A stretch of 14,365 nt of DNA from an uncultured Gammaproteobacteria bacterium (GCA_946885735.1 CAMPGW010000074.1:1-14365); one strand, 5' to 3'. Positions 1-9,446 are shown, counted from the stretch's first letter. Translations and numbers: made by a program. Notes: generated by a model from the sequence alone, not told the origin.

Positions 1-602
1 CCGCCGAGCTTGCCCTCGGTGCCGACCTCGCGCGCCACGCGCGTCACCTCGGCGGAGAAGCCGTTGAGCTGGTCCACCATCGTGTTGATGGTGTCCTTGA
101 GCGCGCGGATCTCGCCCTTCACGTCCACCGTGATCTTGCGGCTGAGGTCGCCACGCGCCACCGCGGTGGTCACCTCGGCGATGTTTCGCACCTGCGAGGT
201 CAGGTTGGTCGCCATCGCGTTGACCGAGTCGGTCAAGTCCTTCCAGGTGCCGGCGACGCCGGGCACCACCGCCTGGCCGCCGAGCTTGCCGTCGGTGCCG
301 ACCTCGCGCGCCACGCGCGTCACTTCCGAGGCGAAGGAGCGCAACTGGTCCACCATCGTGTTGATGGTTTCCTTGAGCTGCAGGATCTCGCCGCGCACGT
401 CCACGGTGATCTTGCGCGACAGGTCGCCGTTGGCGACCGCGATGGTCACCTCGGAGATGTTGCGGACCTGGCCGGTCAGGTTGGATGCCATCTGGTTGAC
501 GGACTCGGTGAGCTCGCGCCACACGCCGGACACGCCCTTCACCTTGGCCTGGCCGCCGAGCTTGCCCTCGGTGCCGACCTCGCGCGCCACGCGCGTGACC
601 TC
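1..602 (-). repeat. 276-bp tandem coding repeats (HAMP units)
   Basis: A block of about 50 nt begins at 1, 277 and 553, so the period is exactly 276 bp (92 codons). The copy at 553 differs from the copy at 1 at one position in 50, and the copy at 277 differs at two. The repeat lies inside the HAMP kinase gene and continues past the left edge, so the copy number cannot be counted here. Confidence 0.9.
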
Positions 603-1106
603 CGAGGAGAACACCGACAGCTGCTCGATCATCGTGTTGACGATGGTGGCCGAGCGCAGGAAGGCGCCTTCCAGCGGCCGTCCTTCGACTTCCAGGCTCA
701 TCGTCTGCGAGAGGTCGCCCTTGGCGACGGCCGCGATGGTGCGGGTCACGTCCTGGGTCGGCCACAGCAGGTCCTCGATCAGCGAATTGACCGAGCCCTC
801 CATGGTTTCCCACGCACCCCCGCGCCCGCCGAGCGAGAACCGCTGCCGCGTCTTGCCCTGCTTGCCGACCGTGTAGCCGATACGCTCGAGCTCGCTGGCC
901 ATGCGCTCGTTGGCGGCGATGATGTCGTTGAATGCGTCGGCCAGCTTGCCGTGGACGCCGTCCCAGTCGCCGCTGACGCGGACGCTGAAATCGCCGGCCT
1001 GGACCGATTGCATGGCGCGCAGGAGAACGCGCAGTTTGTCCTCGGCGGACGCGGATTCGGCGCCGCGGCTGCTGCGTGCGGGCCCTTGGGCGATGGGGGT
1101 GCTCAC
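1..1106 (-). CDS. Poly-HAMP histidine kinase, N-terminal part (cut by window edge)
   Basis: This is the first 368 codons of a protein that runs off the left edge. Translation gives a soluble N-terminus with no signal peptide or membrane helix. HAMP-like units follow: one at about 25-75, one at about 110-165, then near-identical 92-residue units. The block [11 protein letters not shown] recurs at residues 169, 261 and 353, and [11 protein letters not shown] recurs in between. Chains of this kind occur in group III (Nik1/Os-1-like) hybrid kinases and their bacterial relatives, where poly-HAMP relays a signal to HisKA, HATPase and receiver domains. Those domains would lie beyond the window, so the kinase assignment is inferred. 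The GTG start at 1106 is well supported: an in-frame TAG lies three codons upstream and GAGG sits about 9 nt before it. The neighbouring regulator genes suggest one signalling system. Confidence 0.85.
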   Translation of the reverse strand, partial: MSTPIAQGPARSSRGAESASAEDKLRVLLRAMQSVQAGDFSVRVSGDWDGVHGKLADAFNDIIAANERMASELERIGYTVGKQGKTRQRFSLGGRGGAWETMEGSVNSLIEDLLWPTQDVTRTIAAVAKGDLSQTMSLEVEGRPLEGAFLRSATIVNTMIEQLSVFSSEVTRVAREVGTEGKLGGQAKVKGVSGVWRELTESVNQMASNLTGQVRNISEVTIAVANGDLSRKITVDVRGEILQLKETINTMVDQLRSFASEVTRVAREVGTDGKLGGQAVVPGVAGTWKDLTDSVNAMATNLTSQVRNIAEVTTAVARGDLSRKITVDVKGEIRALKDTINTMVDQLNGFSAEVTRVAREVGTEGKLG

Positions 1107-1166
1107 TTCGCGCTACCTCGCTGGAAGCCGCCGCGCGCAAGTCCTGTGCGCGGTCGCGGAGAGGCA

Positions 1167-1194
1167 AGCATAGTCAAAGGCCACTGTGCGGCAA
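1167..1194 (-). promoter_or_regulatory. Possible sigma-70-type promoter of the HAMP kinase
   Basis: On the minus strand TTGCCG (1194-1189) is followed after 16 nt by TATGCT (1172-1167). This would start transcription near 1160, about 55 nt before the GTG start codon. Both boxes are only partial matches to consensus, so this is a candidate. Confidence 0.3.
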
Positions 1195-1249
1195 GCCGCA
1201 TATGCGCCGAGCCTGAACGCCGCCGAACTGCGCGCGAGATTCGCGCAAC

Positions 1250-1279
1250 TTGCACGGGCCGAGGCAGGCGTCCGTGCAA
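1250..1279. promoter_or_regulatory. Inverted repeat TGCACGG-N14-CCGTGCA, copy 1
   Basis: The arms TTGCACGG (1250-1257) and CCGTGCAA (1272-1279) are perfect complements around a 14-nt spacer. The element lies about 145-175 nt upstream of the HAMP kinase start and downstream of the receiver-kinase gene. No T-run follows it on either strand, so a terminator is unlikely. The same arms with the same 14-nt spacing recur at 3841-3868 upstream of the response regulator. A shared regulator-binding site is the best reading. Confidence 0.5.
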
Positions 1280-1344
1280 TCTGCACGATGTCCTTCCCCA
1301 CTTTTTCCCGGCGATATGGAGCCCCGCGCGGAGCCTCGCGCAGG

Positions 1345-2449
1345 TCAGGCCAGCGGCAACTCCAGGGTGAACACCGAGCCGCCGCCATCCCTGGTTTCGT
1401 ACCAGAGGTTGCCGCCCATCGCGCGCGCCTGCTGCTTGGCCAATGCCAGGCCGAGGCCGGTGCTGCTCTCGCCCTGGGTCGGCTCGCTCGACAGCCGCGC
1501 GAATCGCTGGAACAGCCGCGCCTGGTCTTCCTCGCTGATGCCGGGACCCCGGTCCATCACCTGCATGCGGCCGAACTTGCCACTGCGCTCGGCGCCGATG
1601 GAGATGCGGCTGTCCGGCGGCGAGTACTTGATTGCATTCGACACCAGGTTCTGCAGCACGTGGGCGACGCCGGCGCGCAGGCCGGAGACGATCACCGTCT
1701 CGTGCTCGAGCAACTCGAGCCGGATGCCCTTGGCGGCGGCACTGCGCCCGAGCAGGTCCACCACGTCGCAGAGCATCTGCCGTACCGGCAGCGGCTCGAT
1801 GGCCGCGCCGTGCGCCTGGTGCTCCTGCTGCTCCAGGAAGGCCTGCAGGAACAGCATTCCGGAATCGGCCGAGGCGTGGATCGAGTCCACCAGCCGGTGT
1901 TGCGCCGGCTCGCCGGCGACGGCGCCGGCGAGCAGGTCGGAGGCGAAAAGGATATTGGCGAAGTAGTTGCGCAGATCGTGCGCCACCAGCTCGGCCATCT
2001 CCTGTTTCTCGTGGGCGAATCGCTGCAACGCGTCGCGGGAACGCTTGAGGTCGGCATGCGTGCGCACCCGCGCCAGCAGCTCCTCGGCCATGAAGGGCTT
2101 GGTCACGTAGTCGATGGCGCCGGCGGCGAAGGCCCGGATCAGGTTCTCGCGATCGTCGTCGGCGGTCAGGAAGATCACCGGCAGGTCGCGCAATGCCGGA
2201 TCCTCGCGCATCTGCCGCAGCACCTCGAAACCGTCCATGCCGGGCATGCGCATGTCCAGCAGGACCAGGTCGGGGCGGCGGCTGCGCGCGAGCTCCAGCG
2301 CCTCGGCCCCGCCCGGCGCGGGCACGCCCTCGAAGCCCGCACGCGCCAGCAGCGCGCAGACCATCTGCACGTTGTCGCGCTGGTCGTCGACCACCAGCAC
2401 GCGCGCCTGGGCGGCGCTGGTGCGACTCGCGGGTTCGCCGATCACGATC

Positions 2450-2460
<11 letters not shown>
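1345..2460 (-). CDS. Receiver-histidine kinase (REC-HisKA-HATPase) protein
   Basis: A 371-residue cytoplasmic signalling protein with no membrane segment. Residues 20-135 form a receiver domain with acidic pair D25/D26, phospho-acceptor D69 (LVLLDMRMPG), T99 and K121. Residues 145-215 carry an H-box, AHDLRNYFANI, with H161. Residues 260-370 form a HATPase with N-box NLVSNAIKYS (271-280), G1 DRGPGIS and G2 TGLGLAL. The order REC then kinase is the reverse of a classical hybrid kinase and suggests that phosphorylation of the receiver controls the kinase. The usual H-box proline is tyrosine here (HDLRNY). The ATG lies inside the end of the upstream regulator gene, with an 11-nt overlap, so translation is probably coupled. 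The natural partner is that regulator; the upstream donor to D69 may be the HAMP kinase. The family is clear, the stimulus unknown. Confidence 0.93.
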
Positions 2461-3799
<1,339 letters not shown>

Positions 3800-3840
3800 G
3801 CCGCCCTCCCCGCTCGTGATGTCCGGTAATTATCGCAGGA

Positions 3841-3868
3841 TGCACGGCCGGTTCCGGGTGGCCGTGCA
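3841..3868. promoter_or_regulatory. Inverted repeat TGCACGG-N14-CCGTGCA, copy 2
   Basis: The arms TGCACGGCC (3841-3849) and GGCCGTGCA (3860-3868) form a perfect 9-bp dyad with a 10-nt centre. The outer seven bases and their 14-nt separation match copy 1 at 1250-1279 exactly, while the centres differ. It lies 42-69 nt upstream of the regulator's ATG, and no T-run follows. NtrC-type activators bind dyads beginning TGCAC, although with a shorter centre, so binding by this regulator is plausible but unproven. Confidence 0.55.
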
Positions 3869-3916
3869 GCGTGCCTGCTTGCGCTGCCGTTCAGCTTCCG
3901 CGTGCCGGGCGACCGA

Positions 3917-3945
3917 TATATACGCCGTGCGCGTGGCGAGGGCAA
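3917..3945 (-). promoter_or_regulatory. Candidate sigma-70-type promoter of the regulator operon
   Basis: On the minus strand TTGCCC (3945-3940) and TATATA (3922-3917) are separated by 17 nt. Transcription would start near 3910, leaving a leader of about 110 nt that contains the dyad at 3841-3868. With this start, a protein bound at the dyad would more likely block than activate. Confidence 0.4.
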
Positions 3946-4143
3946 ACCCGCCATCGCGTGTTGAGCAAAGCCAGCTGTCGCGTTGAATTTACTGATCGGC
4001 GCCGGGCCCCCGCGCGCCCCCGCGGCACGGCCGCTATTGGGCACGGGTTAACCTCTGCCGGTGCAAGATTCAGGCTCCCAGGAAGTGGGACGTCCGACGC
4101 AATGCGCGCGGCGAATCGTGGATGTTCTTAAGGAGAGAGAACG

Positions 4144-4605
4144 ATGTCCGATATCAGGAAGGATCATTCGATTGGCGCCGGCACCGGCGCGGCGGCCGGT
4201 GCCGTGACCGGCGCGACCGTGGGCGCCGTCGGTGGCCCCGTGGGCATGGCGGCAGGTGCGGTGGTCGGCGGCATCATCGGCGCGGCGGCGGGCGACAGCA
4301 TCGCCGAGGCCGTCAATCCGACCGAGTACAAGGACCACTGGCGCAACAGCTACCAGACCACCCCGTACTACGCCACGGGCCGCGAGTGGAATGACTACGA
4401 GCCCGCCTACCAGCTCGGCTACAACGGCTACGGCGCCTACCGTGGCAAGCGCTTCGAGGACGTGGAGCCGGACCTGGAGCGCAACTGGGAAGCCAGCAAG
4501 GGCAACTCGCGCCTGGCCTGGAACGAAGCCAAGGGTGCGGTGCGCGACGGTTGGCACTACGTCGAGCGTGCGATCCCGGGCGATGCGGATCGCGACGGCC
4601 GCTGA
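4144..4605 (+). CDS. Glycine-zipper domain protein
   Basis: A 153-residue protein of unknown role. Residues 11-50 are Gly/Ala/Val-rich with two regular G-x3-G runs: G11, 15, 19, 23, 27 and G34, 38, 42, 46, 50. A GGP turn (30-32) separates them, which suggests a helical hairpin inserted in or packed against a membrane. There is no signal peptide. The C-terminal half is polar and aromatic, with a YRGKRFEDVEPDLERNW stretch and a SRLAWNEAKGAVRDGWHYVE segment. I recall similar tails in small bacterial stress-type proteins, but I cannot name the family firmly. AAGGAG lies 8-9 nt before the ATG, and a strong terminator follows the stop, so it is probably a single-gene transcript. Confidence 0.88.
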   Translation: MSDIRKDHSIGAGTGAAAGAVTGATVGAVGGPVGMAAGAVVGGIIGAAAGDSIAEAVNPTEYKDHWRNSYQTTPYYATGREWNDYEPAYQLGYNGYGAYRGKRFEDVEPDLERNWEASKGNSRLAWNEAKGAVRDGWHYVERAIPGDADRDGR

Positions 4606-4628
4606 GGCTTGCGTCGCAGTGTGACCCT

Positions 4629-4656
4629 CGGGCCGCGGGAAACCGCGGCCCGTTTT
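4629..4656 (+). terminator. Intrinsic terminator with GAAA loop
   Basis: The stem CGGGCCGCGG / CCGCGGCCCG (4629-4638 and 4643-4652) is 10 bp and perfect. It is closed by a GAAA tetraloop and followed by TTTT. It sits 24 nt after the glycine-zipper stop and ends 17 nt before the ATG of the next gene. Confidence 0.85.
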
Positions 4657-4673
4657 CGTTCCAAGGAGGCCCC

Positions 4674-6344
4674 ATGAATCCCGCCCGGCTCGCCGCCATC
4701 GCCCGCTTCTTCCTCAAGTACCGCTCCGCCGGGATCCTCAGCGGCGTGCCGCTCGACGACCCGATGTTCGCCGGCGTCGACCAGGCGGCGATCGAGGCCG
4801 GCAAGCCCGAGGAATTCGTCCGCGACCTGGAGGCGCTCGGGCCGACCTTCATCAAGGTCGGGCAGTCCCTGTCCACGCGTCCGGATTTCGTGCCCGAGCC
4901 CTACATCCTGGCGCTGGAGCGAATGCAGGATTCGGTGGCCGAGGAAGATCCCGCGATCATGCGCGCCATCGTCGAGGAGGAGCTCGGCGCGCGCATCAAC
5001 AAGCTCTTCAGCGAATTCGACGACCAGCCGATCGGGTCGGCGTCTCTGTCGCAGGTATACGCCGCGACGCTGCGCGACGGCCGGCCGGTGGCGGTGAAGG
5101 TGCAGCGGCCCGGCGTCGCCGCGGTGCTGCGCGAGGACCTCGAACTGCTGGGCCGCCTCGCCGGCACCGTTTCGATGGTCAGCGATGCGCCGCGCCGCTA
5201 CGGCTTCGTCGAATGGGTGGAGGAATTCCGCAAGGCCCTTGCCGGCGAACTCGACTATCGGCGCGAGGCGGAGAACCTCGAGGCCTTCGCCCGCAACCTC
5301 GAGCCCTACCGGCGCATCTTCGTCCCGCAGGCGATCTGGGACTATTCCGGAACCCGCGTGCTGACGATGGCGATGGTGCCGGGCACCAAGGTGACCCGCA
5401 TCTCCGAGTTGCGCCGCATCGATCCTTCGGAGGCGCTCGGGGACCTCGGCGCCGACCTGCTGCGCGCCTACCTCGACCAGGTCTTCGTGCATGGGCTCAT
5501 CCATGCCGATCCGCATCCCGGCAACGTCCTGCTGACCGACGATGGCCGCCTCGCGCTGCTCGACCTCGGCATGGTGGCGCACGTGCCGCCGCGCTTGCGC
5601 GACCAGCTGCTGCGCCTGCTGCTGGCGGTGGTGGACGGCCGCGGCGAGCAGGCTTCGGAGACCTTCGTGCACCTGGGCACGCGGCTGGAGGATTTCGACG
5701 AGACCGGTTTTGGCCGCGAGGCCGCGCGCCTGGTCGCGCAGTACTCGAGTTCGCTGGAGAAGGGCCGGTCGGAAGGCCGCCTGCTGCTCGAACTCACCCG
5801 GGTGGGCGCGAACTTCGGCTTCCGCGCACCGGCCGAGCTGCCGATGCTCGGCAAGACCTTGCTGAACCTGGAATCCGTTTCCACCGCGCTGGATCCGCGG
5901 ATGCCGGTCCGGGACATCATCGAAGGCCACCTGCAGGACGTGCTGAGCCGGCAGATGCGCCAGATGTTCTCCGCCAACCGCCTCGCCAGCGATATGCTCG
6001 AACTGCAGGAACTGCTGCGCGAGTCGCCACGGCGGATCTCGCAGCTGCTGCGCACGCTCGCCGACAACCGCTTCCGCGTGCACGTCTCGGGCCTGGAGGA
6101 ATCGCGGCTGATCGAAAGCATGCAGAAGATCGCCAACCGCATCGCCGTCGGCGTGATCACCTCCGGCCTGATCGTCGGTGCGGCGATGATGATGCGCATC
6201 CCGTCGAGCCGATCGATCCTCGGCTATCCGGCGCTGGCCTTGCTGCTGTTCCTGGTCGCCTTCGGACTCGGCGCCGCGCTGGTCGTCAGCAGCCTGCTCA
6301 ACGATCGTCGCGCCAAGCCGCGCGAGGACCGCGATCCGATCTGA
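4674..6344 (+). CDS. AarF/ABC1/UbiB-family atypical kinase
   Basis: A 556-residue UbiB-like protein, close in length to E. coli UbiB. Hallmarks in order: KxGQ motif (K61-VGQ64, in PTFIKVGQSLSTRPD), Ala-rich loop GSASLSQVYA (121-130), VAVKVQRPG with K142, catalytic-loop equivalent HADPHPGN (277-284), and metal-binding DLG (297-299). Two C-terminal membrane helices lie at about 489-509 and 515-542. The family supports ubiquinone biosynthesis and lipid or quinone handling through ATPase-like activity at the inner membrane. No ubiE or ubiJ gene is nearby, so this may be a paralogue rather than the ubiquinone gene, and I give no symbol. The start at 4674 is chosen because AAGGAGG lies 4 nt upstream; a longer in-frame reading from 4551 would cross the terminator and the previous gene. 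Confidence 0.92.
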   Translation: MNPARLAAIARFFLKYRSAGILSGVPLDDPMFAGVDQAAIEAGKPEEFVRDLEALGPTFIKVGQSLSTRPDFVPEPYILALERMQDSVAEEDPAIMRAIVEEELGARINKLFSEFDDQPIGSASLSQVYAATLRDGRPVAVKVQRPGVAAVLREDLELLGRLAGTVSMVSDAPRRYGFVEWVEEFRKALAGELDYRREAENLEAFARNLEPYRRIFVPQAIWDYSGTRVLTMAMVPGTKVTRISELRRIDPSEALGDLGADLLRAYLDQVFVHGLIHADPHPGNVLLTDDGRLALLDLGMVAHVPPRLRDQLLRLLLAVVDGRGEQASETFVHLGTRLEDFDETGFGREAARLVAQYSSSLEKGRSEGRLLLELTRVGANFGFRAPAELPMLGKTLLNLESVSTALDPRMPVRDIIEGHLQDVLSRQMRQMFSANRLASDMLELQELLRESPRRISQLLRTLADNRFRVHVSGLEESRLIESMQKIANRIAVGVITSGLIVGAAMMMRIPSSRSILGYPALALLLFLVAFGLGAALVVSSLLNDRRAKPREDRDPI

Positions 6345-6359
6345 GCCACGACCGACTCC

Positions 6360-6393
6360 GAGCCGCGACGCGACCCGTTCGCGTCGCCGGCTC
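6360..6393. terminator. Hairpin between convergent genes
   Basis: GAGCCGCGACGCG (6360-6372) pairs with CGCGTCGCCGGCTC (6380-6393) apart from one bulged C, with a 7-nt loop. It lies between the kinase stop and the ligase stop, overlapping the latter. There is no T-run on either side, so it is a candidate two-way terminator or mRNA 3'-end hairpin. Confidence 0.45.
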
Positions 6394-8383
6394 AGTTCGG
6401 CAGGCGCTGGTCGAGCGCGTCGATGCCGTCCCAGGGATCGCGGCGCAACGAGGCGGCCCGCCGTAGCGCACGCGCCAAGCCGAAGGCCCCCGGCCCTTCT
6501 ACTTTGCCGAGCTCTTCCCAGCGCAGGGGCATGGCCACCGGCGCGCCCGGGCGCGCGCGCAAGGACCAGGACGTGACGCTGGTGGCACCGCGGGAATTTC
6601 GCAGCCAGTCGATGAAGATGCGGCCCTCGCGGCGCGCCTTGCTCATCGTCGCGACGTAGCGTTCGGGCCGCTCCGCCGCCATCGCGCCGGCCAGCGCCTC
6701 ACTGAAATCCTTCGCCGCCTGCCAGCCGGGCCCACGGCGGAACGGCGCGACCACGTGCAGGCCCTTGCCACCGGTCTGGCGCACGAAGCTTTCCAGGCCC
6801 GCCTCGCGCAGCCGGGCGCGCACTTCGCGGGCCGCGGCGACCACCTGCTTCCATTCGATGCCGGTGTCGGGGTCGAGGTCAAAGACCAACCTGTCGGGCT
6901 TCTCCGGTGCGTCCACCCGCGAACCCCAGGGATGGAACTCCAGCGAGTTCATCTGCACCAGCGCGAGCAAGCCGTCCACGTCCTCGACGTAGAGGTAGTC
7001 GTGGACGCCGTCCTTCTGCTCGAGCGCGACCGCCTTCACCGCCGTACCGAAGCTGCCGCTGTGGTGCTTCTGGAAGAAGCAGGCGCCCTCGGATCCCTCG
7101 GGGCAACGCACCAGCGACAGCGGGCGCCGCGCGAGTTCCGGAAGCATCCAGCGGGCGACCGCCCGGTAATAGTCGGCGACCTCGCCCTTGGTGACCGCGC
7201 GCGCATCGCCGGACGCGACGAACACCACGCGTTCGGGGTGGGTGATCCGGATCTCCATGCCCGCCTCCGCCTCGATCTCGTCCCGCGGCCGGTCCTCGCG
7301 CAGGCGGCGGAAACTCGCGTCCCGAAGCATGCCGTCGGCGTCCCAGCCACGATAGGCCACTTCAACCTCGACGTCCGCCCGCAGCCAGCGCACTCGCGCA
7401 AGCGTCGGCGCGCCCGCCACTGCAGGTGCCGCCGGGATCCGCCGCAACCTGGTGGCGAGCGCCCGCGCTTCCGCCGAACCGGCGGCGATGCGCGCGCGAC
7501 CGGTGTAACGCAGGCCGTGTTCATGCCGGATCGCCAGCAGCAGTGAGCTGGGGCGATCCACCGGGCCGGCATGCCCGACGACCACGAAGGCATCGGCCTG
7601 GTCATGCCGGACCTTGATCCACGCCTCGCTGCGCCCGCCCTGGTAATGCGCGTCCACGCGTTTGCTGACGATGCCTTCCACGCCCTGGCGCTTGCTGGCC
7701 GCGAACACACGGCTGCCGTGTCCCACCAGGTGGCGGCTGTACGCCAGCAGCGGCGAAGGTTGCGCGGCCAGCACGCGCTCGAGCAGGCGCTTGCGTGCCA
7801 GCAGCGGCGTGCCCCGAAGGTCGACCTGCTGCAGCGCAGGCAGGTCGAAGGCGAGCAGGCGCAGGTGCTCGGTGTCGCCCTCCTGCAAGGCGCGCTGCAG
7901 GGCATCGCGGTCGCTGCGACCCTGACGGTCAAGGGCGACGACCTCGCCGTCGATCCATGCCTGCGCCAGGCCCATGGCCTCCAGCGCACGCACGACGCCG
8001 GGGAAGCGCCCGGTCCAGTCCTCGCCGGCGCGATTGCGCAACGTGGCGTTGCCTCCCTGCAGCTTCGCCATCACACGATACCCGGACCATTTGATTTCGT
8101 GCAGCCAGTGCTCGCCCGCCGGCGGTTCGTGTCGCGCCACGCCCAGTTGCGGCGTCCAGCGCGCAGTGGGCTCGAGCGGGCGCGCACCCTGGATTGCCGC
8201 GGCTTCGGTCGCCCAGTCGCGTCGGGCCCGGCGCGGAAGCAACCGCGGCCCGCCACCGACCGACGTCGTGCGCACCGCAGGCGCGTCCGCGCCGGACGGA
8301 CGCGGCGCGAGCTGCGGCGAACGCCGCACCACGGTGGCGTGGGTCGGGATCCGCGGTTCGTCGGTGCCCGCCTGCCCGCCCAT
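6392..8383 (-). CDS. ligD: DNA ligase D, ligase-polymerase form without phosphoesterase domain
   Basis: A 663-residue end-joining enzyme. An ATP-dependent ligase domain (about 68-375) has motif I with K98 (HEIKWSGYR), DGEVVALD (145-152), AFDLP, motif IV EGIVSKR (236-242) and motif V WIKVR (255-259). A primase-polymerase domain (about 378-660) has catalytic FDLDPD (D502, D504), QTGGKGLHVV (536-545) and FIDWLRN (D592). Pseudomonas-type LigD has about 840 residues with an N-terminal 3'-phosphoesterase domain; here residues 1-65 are Arg/Pro/Ala-rich linker instead. Two ligase positions deviate: KxDG is K-W-S-G, and the second Lys of motif V is Arg. The ATG follows the ku stop by 6 nt without a clear ribosome site, so translation is probably coupled and the true start could be a little downstream. 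Confidence 0.93.
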   Translation of the reverse strand: MGGQAGTDEPRIPTHATVVRRSPQLAPRPSGADAPAVRTTSVGGGPRLLPRRARRDWATEAAAIQGARPLEPTARWTPQLGVARHEPPAGEHWLHEIKWSGYRVMAKLQGGNATLRNRAGEDWTGRFPGVVRALEAMGLAQAWIDGEVVALDRQGRSDRDALQRALQEGDTEHLRLLAFDLPALQQVDLRGTPLLARKRLLERVLAAQPSPLLAYSRHLVGHGSRVFAASKRQGVEGIVSKRVDAHYQGGRSEAWIKVRHDQADAFVVVGHAGPVDRPSSLLLAIRHEHGLRYTGRARIAAGSAEARALATRLRRIPAAPAVAGAPTLARVRWLRADVEVEVAYRGWDADGMLRDASFRRLREDRPRDEIEAEAGMEIRITHPERVVFVASGDARAVTKGEVADYYRAVARWMLPELARRPLSLVRCPEGSEGACFFQKHHSGSFGTAVKAVALEQKDGVHDYLYVEDVDGLLALVQMNSLEFHPWGSRVDAPEKPDRLVFDLDPDTGIEWKQVVAAAREVRARLREAGLESFVRQTGGKGLHVVAPFRRGPGWQAAKDFSEALAGAMAAERPERYVATMSKARREGRIFIDWLRNSRGATSVTSWSLRARPGAPVAMPLRWEELGKVEGPGAFGLARALRRAASLRRDPWDGIDALDQRLPN

Positions 8384-8389
8384 GGCCGG

Positions 8390-9346
8390 TCAGGCCGAAC
8401 GGCGGCGGGTGGACTTGCGGGCGGGCGCCTTCGCCGGCGCCTTGCCGGACGTCTCGCGCGTGGCGCGCTTGCTTGCCGGCGCCCGCGTGGACTTTCGCGG
8501 CGCCGCCGCAGGCTCGGCTGCAGCCGATTTGCGGGCCGGCGTGCGCTTGTTGCTCGCCAGGCTCTTCTCCAGCAGCGACATGAAGTCGACGACGTTGGTG
8601 GTGGCCTCCTCGTCCTCGTCCCCGTCCTTGCCTTCGACGTTGGTCACCAGGCCCTTGGACTTCAGGCGATCCTCGATCACCTGCGACAGCCTCTCGCGGA
8701 ACTCGTCGCGGAACTCGTCGGGCTTCCACTCGCCGGCCATGGACTCGATCAGCTGCTCGGCCATTTTCAGTTCCTTCGGACTGACGCGGTATTCCTCCGC
8801 TTTGCCGGTCGGCAGCTTGTACTCGGAGGCGTCGACGATCTCCTCTTCGAACCGTAGTATCTCCAGGATCAGCGCGTCGCCCTGCGGCATCACCGCGCAC
8901 AGGTATTCCTTGGTCCGCAGCACCACCCGGCCAACGCCAACCTTGCCGGTGCGCTTGAGGGTCTCGCGCAGCAACACGTAGCCCTTCTCGGCCTTCTTGC
9001 CGGGCACCAGCACGTAGGGCTTCTCGAAATATTGCGGCGGGATGGACGCGGCGTCCACGAAGGTCTCGATCTCGACCGCCTCCTTGCCCGCCGCCGCCGC
9101 CGACTTGATGTCCTCCGGCTCGAGCACGACGTAGTTGCCCTTCTCGTACTCGTAGGCCTTCACGATCTCCTTCCAGGGCACCTCCTCGCCGGTCTCGGCG
9201 TTGACGCGCTCGTACTTGACGGCCGCGTTGTTGCGCGAGTCGAGCATGCGGAAGCTCAGGTCGTTGCGGCGTTCGCCGGTCATCAGCGAAACGGGGACAT
9301 TGAGGAGGCCGAAGCTCAGCGTGCCGGCCCAGATCGGTCGTGCCAT
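8390..9346 (-). CDS. ku: Ku family DNA end-binding protein
   Basis: A 318-residue bacterial Ku, which binds double-strand ends as a homodimer and recruits LigD for non-homologous end joining. The N-terminus MARPIWAGTLSFGLLNVPV is the family signature. The conserved core runs to about residue 255 and includes ETFVDAASIPPQYFEKPYVL, RVVLRTKEYLCAVMPQGDAL and KMAEQLIESMAGEWKPDEFRD. An acidic stretch (GKDGDEDEEA, about 242-251) precedes a Lys/Arg/Ala/Pro-rich tail from about 266 to the end. Basic tails in bacterial Ku help DNA binding or bridging. AAGGAG lies 8 nt before the ATG. The downstream ligD starts 6 nt after the stop, forming one operon. Confidence 0.96.
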   Translation of the reverse strand: MARPIWAGTLSFGLLNVPVSLMTGERRNDLSFRMLDSRNNAAVKYERVNAETGEEVPWKEIVKAYEYEKGNYVVLEPEDIKSAAAAGKEAVEIETFVDAASIPPQYFEKPYVLVPGKKAEKGYVLLRETLKRTGKVGVGRVVLRTKEYLCAVMPQGDALILEILRFEEEIVDASEYKLPTGKAEEYRVSPKELKMAEQLIESMAGEWKPDEFRDEFRERLSQVIEDRLKSKGLVTNVEGKDGDEDEEATTNVVDFMSLLEKSLASNKRTPARKSAAAEPAAAPRKSTRAPASKRATRETSGKAPAKAPARKSTRRRSA

Positions 9347-9426
9347 GGGGATTTCTCCTTGGACTTCATTTCAGGCCGGCGGCAGTTAACTCGCACTGAA
9401 CTCCGCCGCCCACCGGACCCCATGCC

Positions 9427-9443
9427 CCGGCGGCTGCCGCCGG
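9427..9443. terminator. Possible 3' hairpin of the nei-like gene
   Basis: CCGGCGGC and GCCGCCGG (9427-9434 and 9436-9443) form a compact perfect dyad just after the glycosylase stop. No T-run follows on the minus strand, so this may be an mRNA-end hairpin or a weak terminator within the 100-bp gap before ku. Confidence 0.3.
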
Positions 9444-9446
9444 TGT

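Larger units (their letters stand above)
3800..4143. other. Divergent intergenic region, 344 bp
   Basis: No credible gene lies here. The region separates the minus-strand regulator operon from the plus-strand glycine-zipper gene. It is less GC-rich in places (around 3917-3922 and 3981-3992). I see the dyad at 3841-3868, a promoter candidate for the regulator at 3917-3945, and an AAGGAG ribosome site just before 4144. I could not settle on a promoter for the plus-strand gene: TTGAGC (3961) with TGAATT 17 nt later is weak. Confidence 0.6.

Noticed and set aside
1..602. Regular repeats as a CRISPR array or mobile element
   Set aside because: The period is 276 bp, the whole unit is coding, and it translates to successive HAMP domains.
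10..876. Long plus-strand open frame of 288 codons
   Set aside because: It is the antisense shadow of the HAMP repeats; its own repeats simply mirror the 276-bp units, and it has no ribosome site or recognisable domain.
1250..1279. Dyad as a transcription terminator of the receiver-kinase gene
   Set aside because: No T-run follows on the minus strand, and the same arms recur upstream of a different gene where termination would make no sense.
4557..6083. Minus-strand open frame of 508 codons opposite the UbiB-like gene
   Set aside because: The plus strand encodes all kinase motifs. The antisense frame is His/Arg/Ala-rich without any domain, typical of GC-rich shadow frames.
8384..8392. Frameshift joining ku to a lost phosphoesterase part of ligD
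   Set aside because: Ku has its full length and a normal basic tail before its stop; no phosphoesterase-like residues appear in any frame between ku and the ligase domain.
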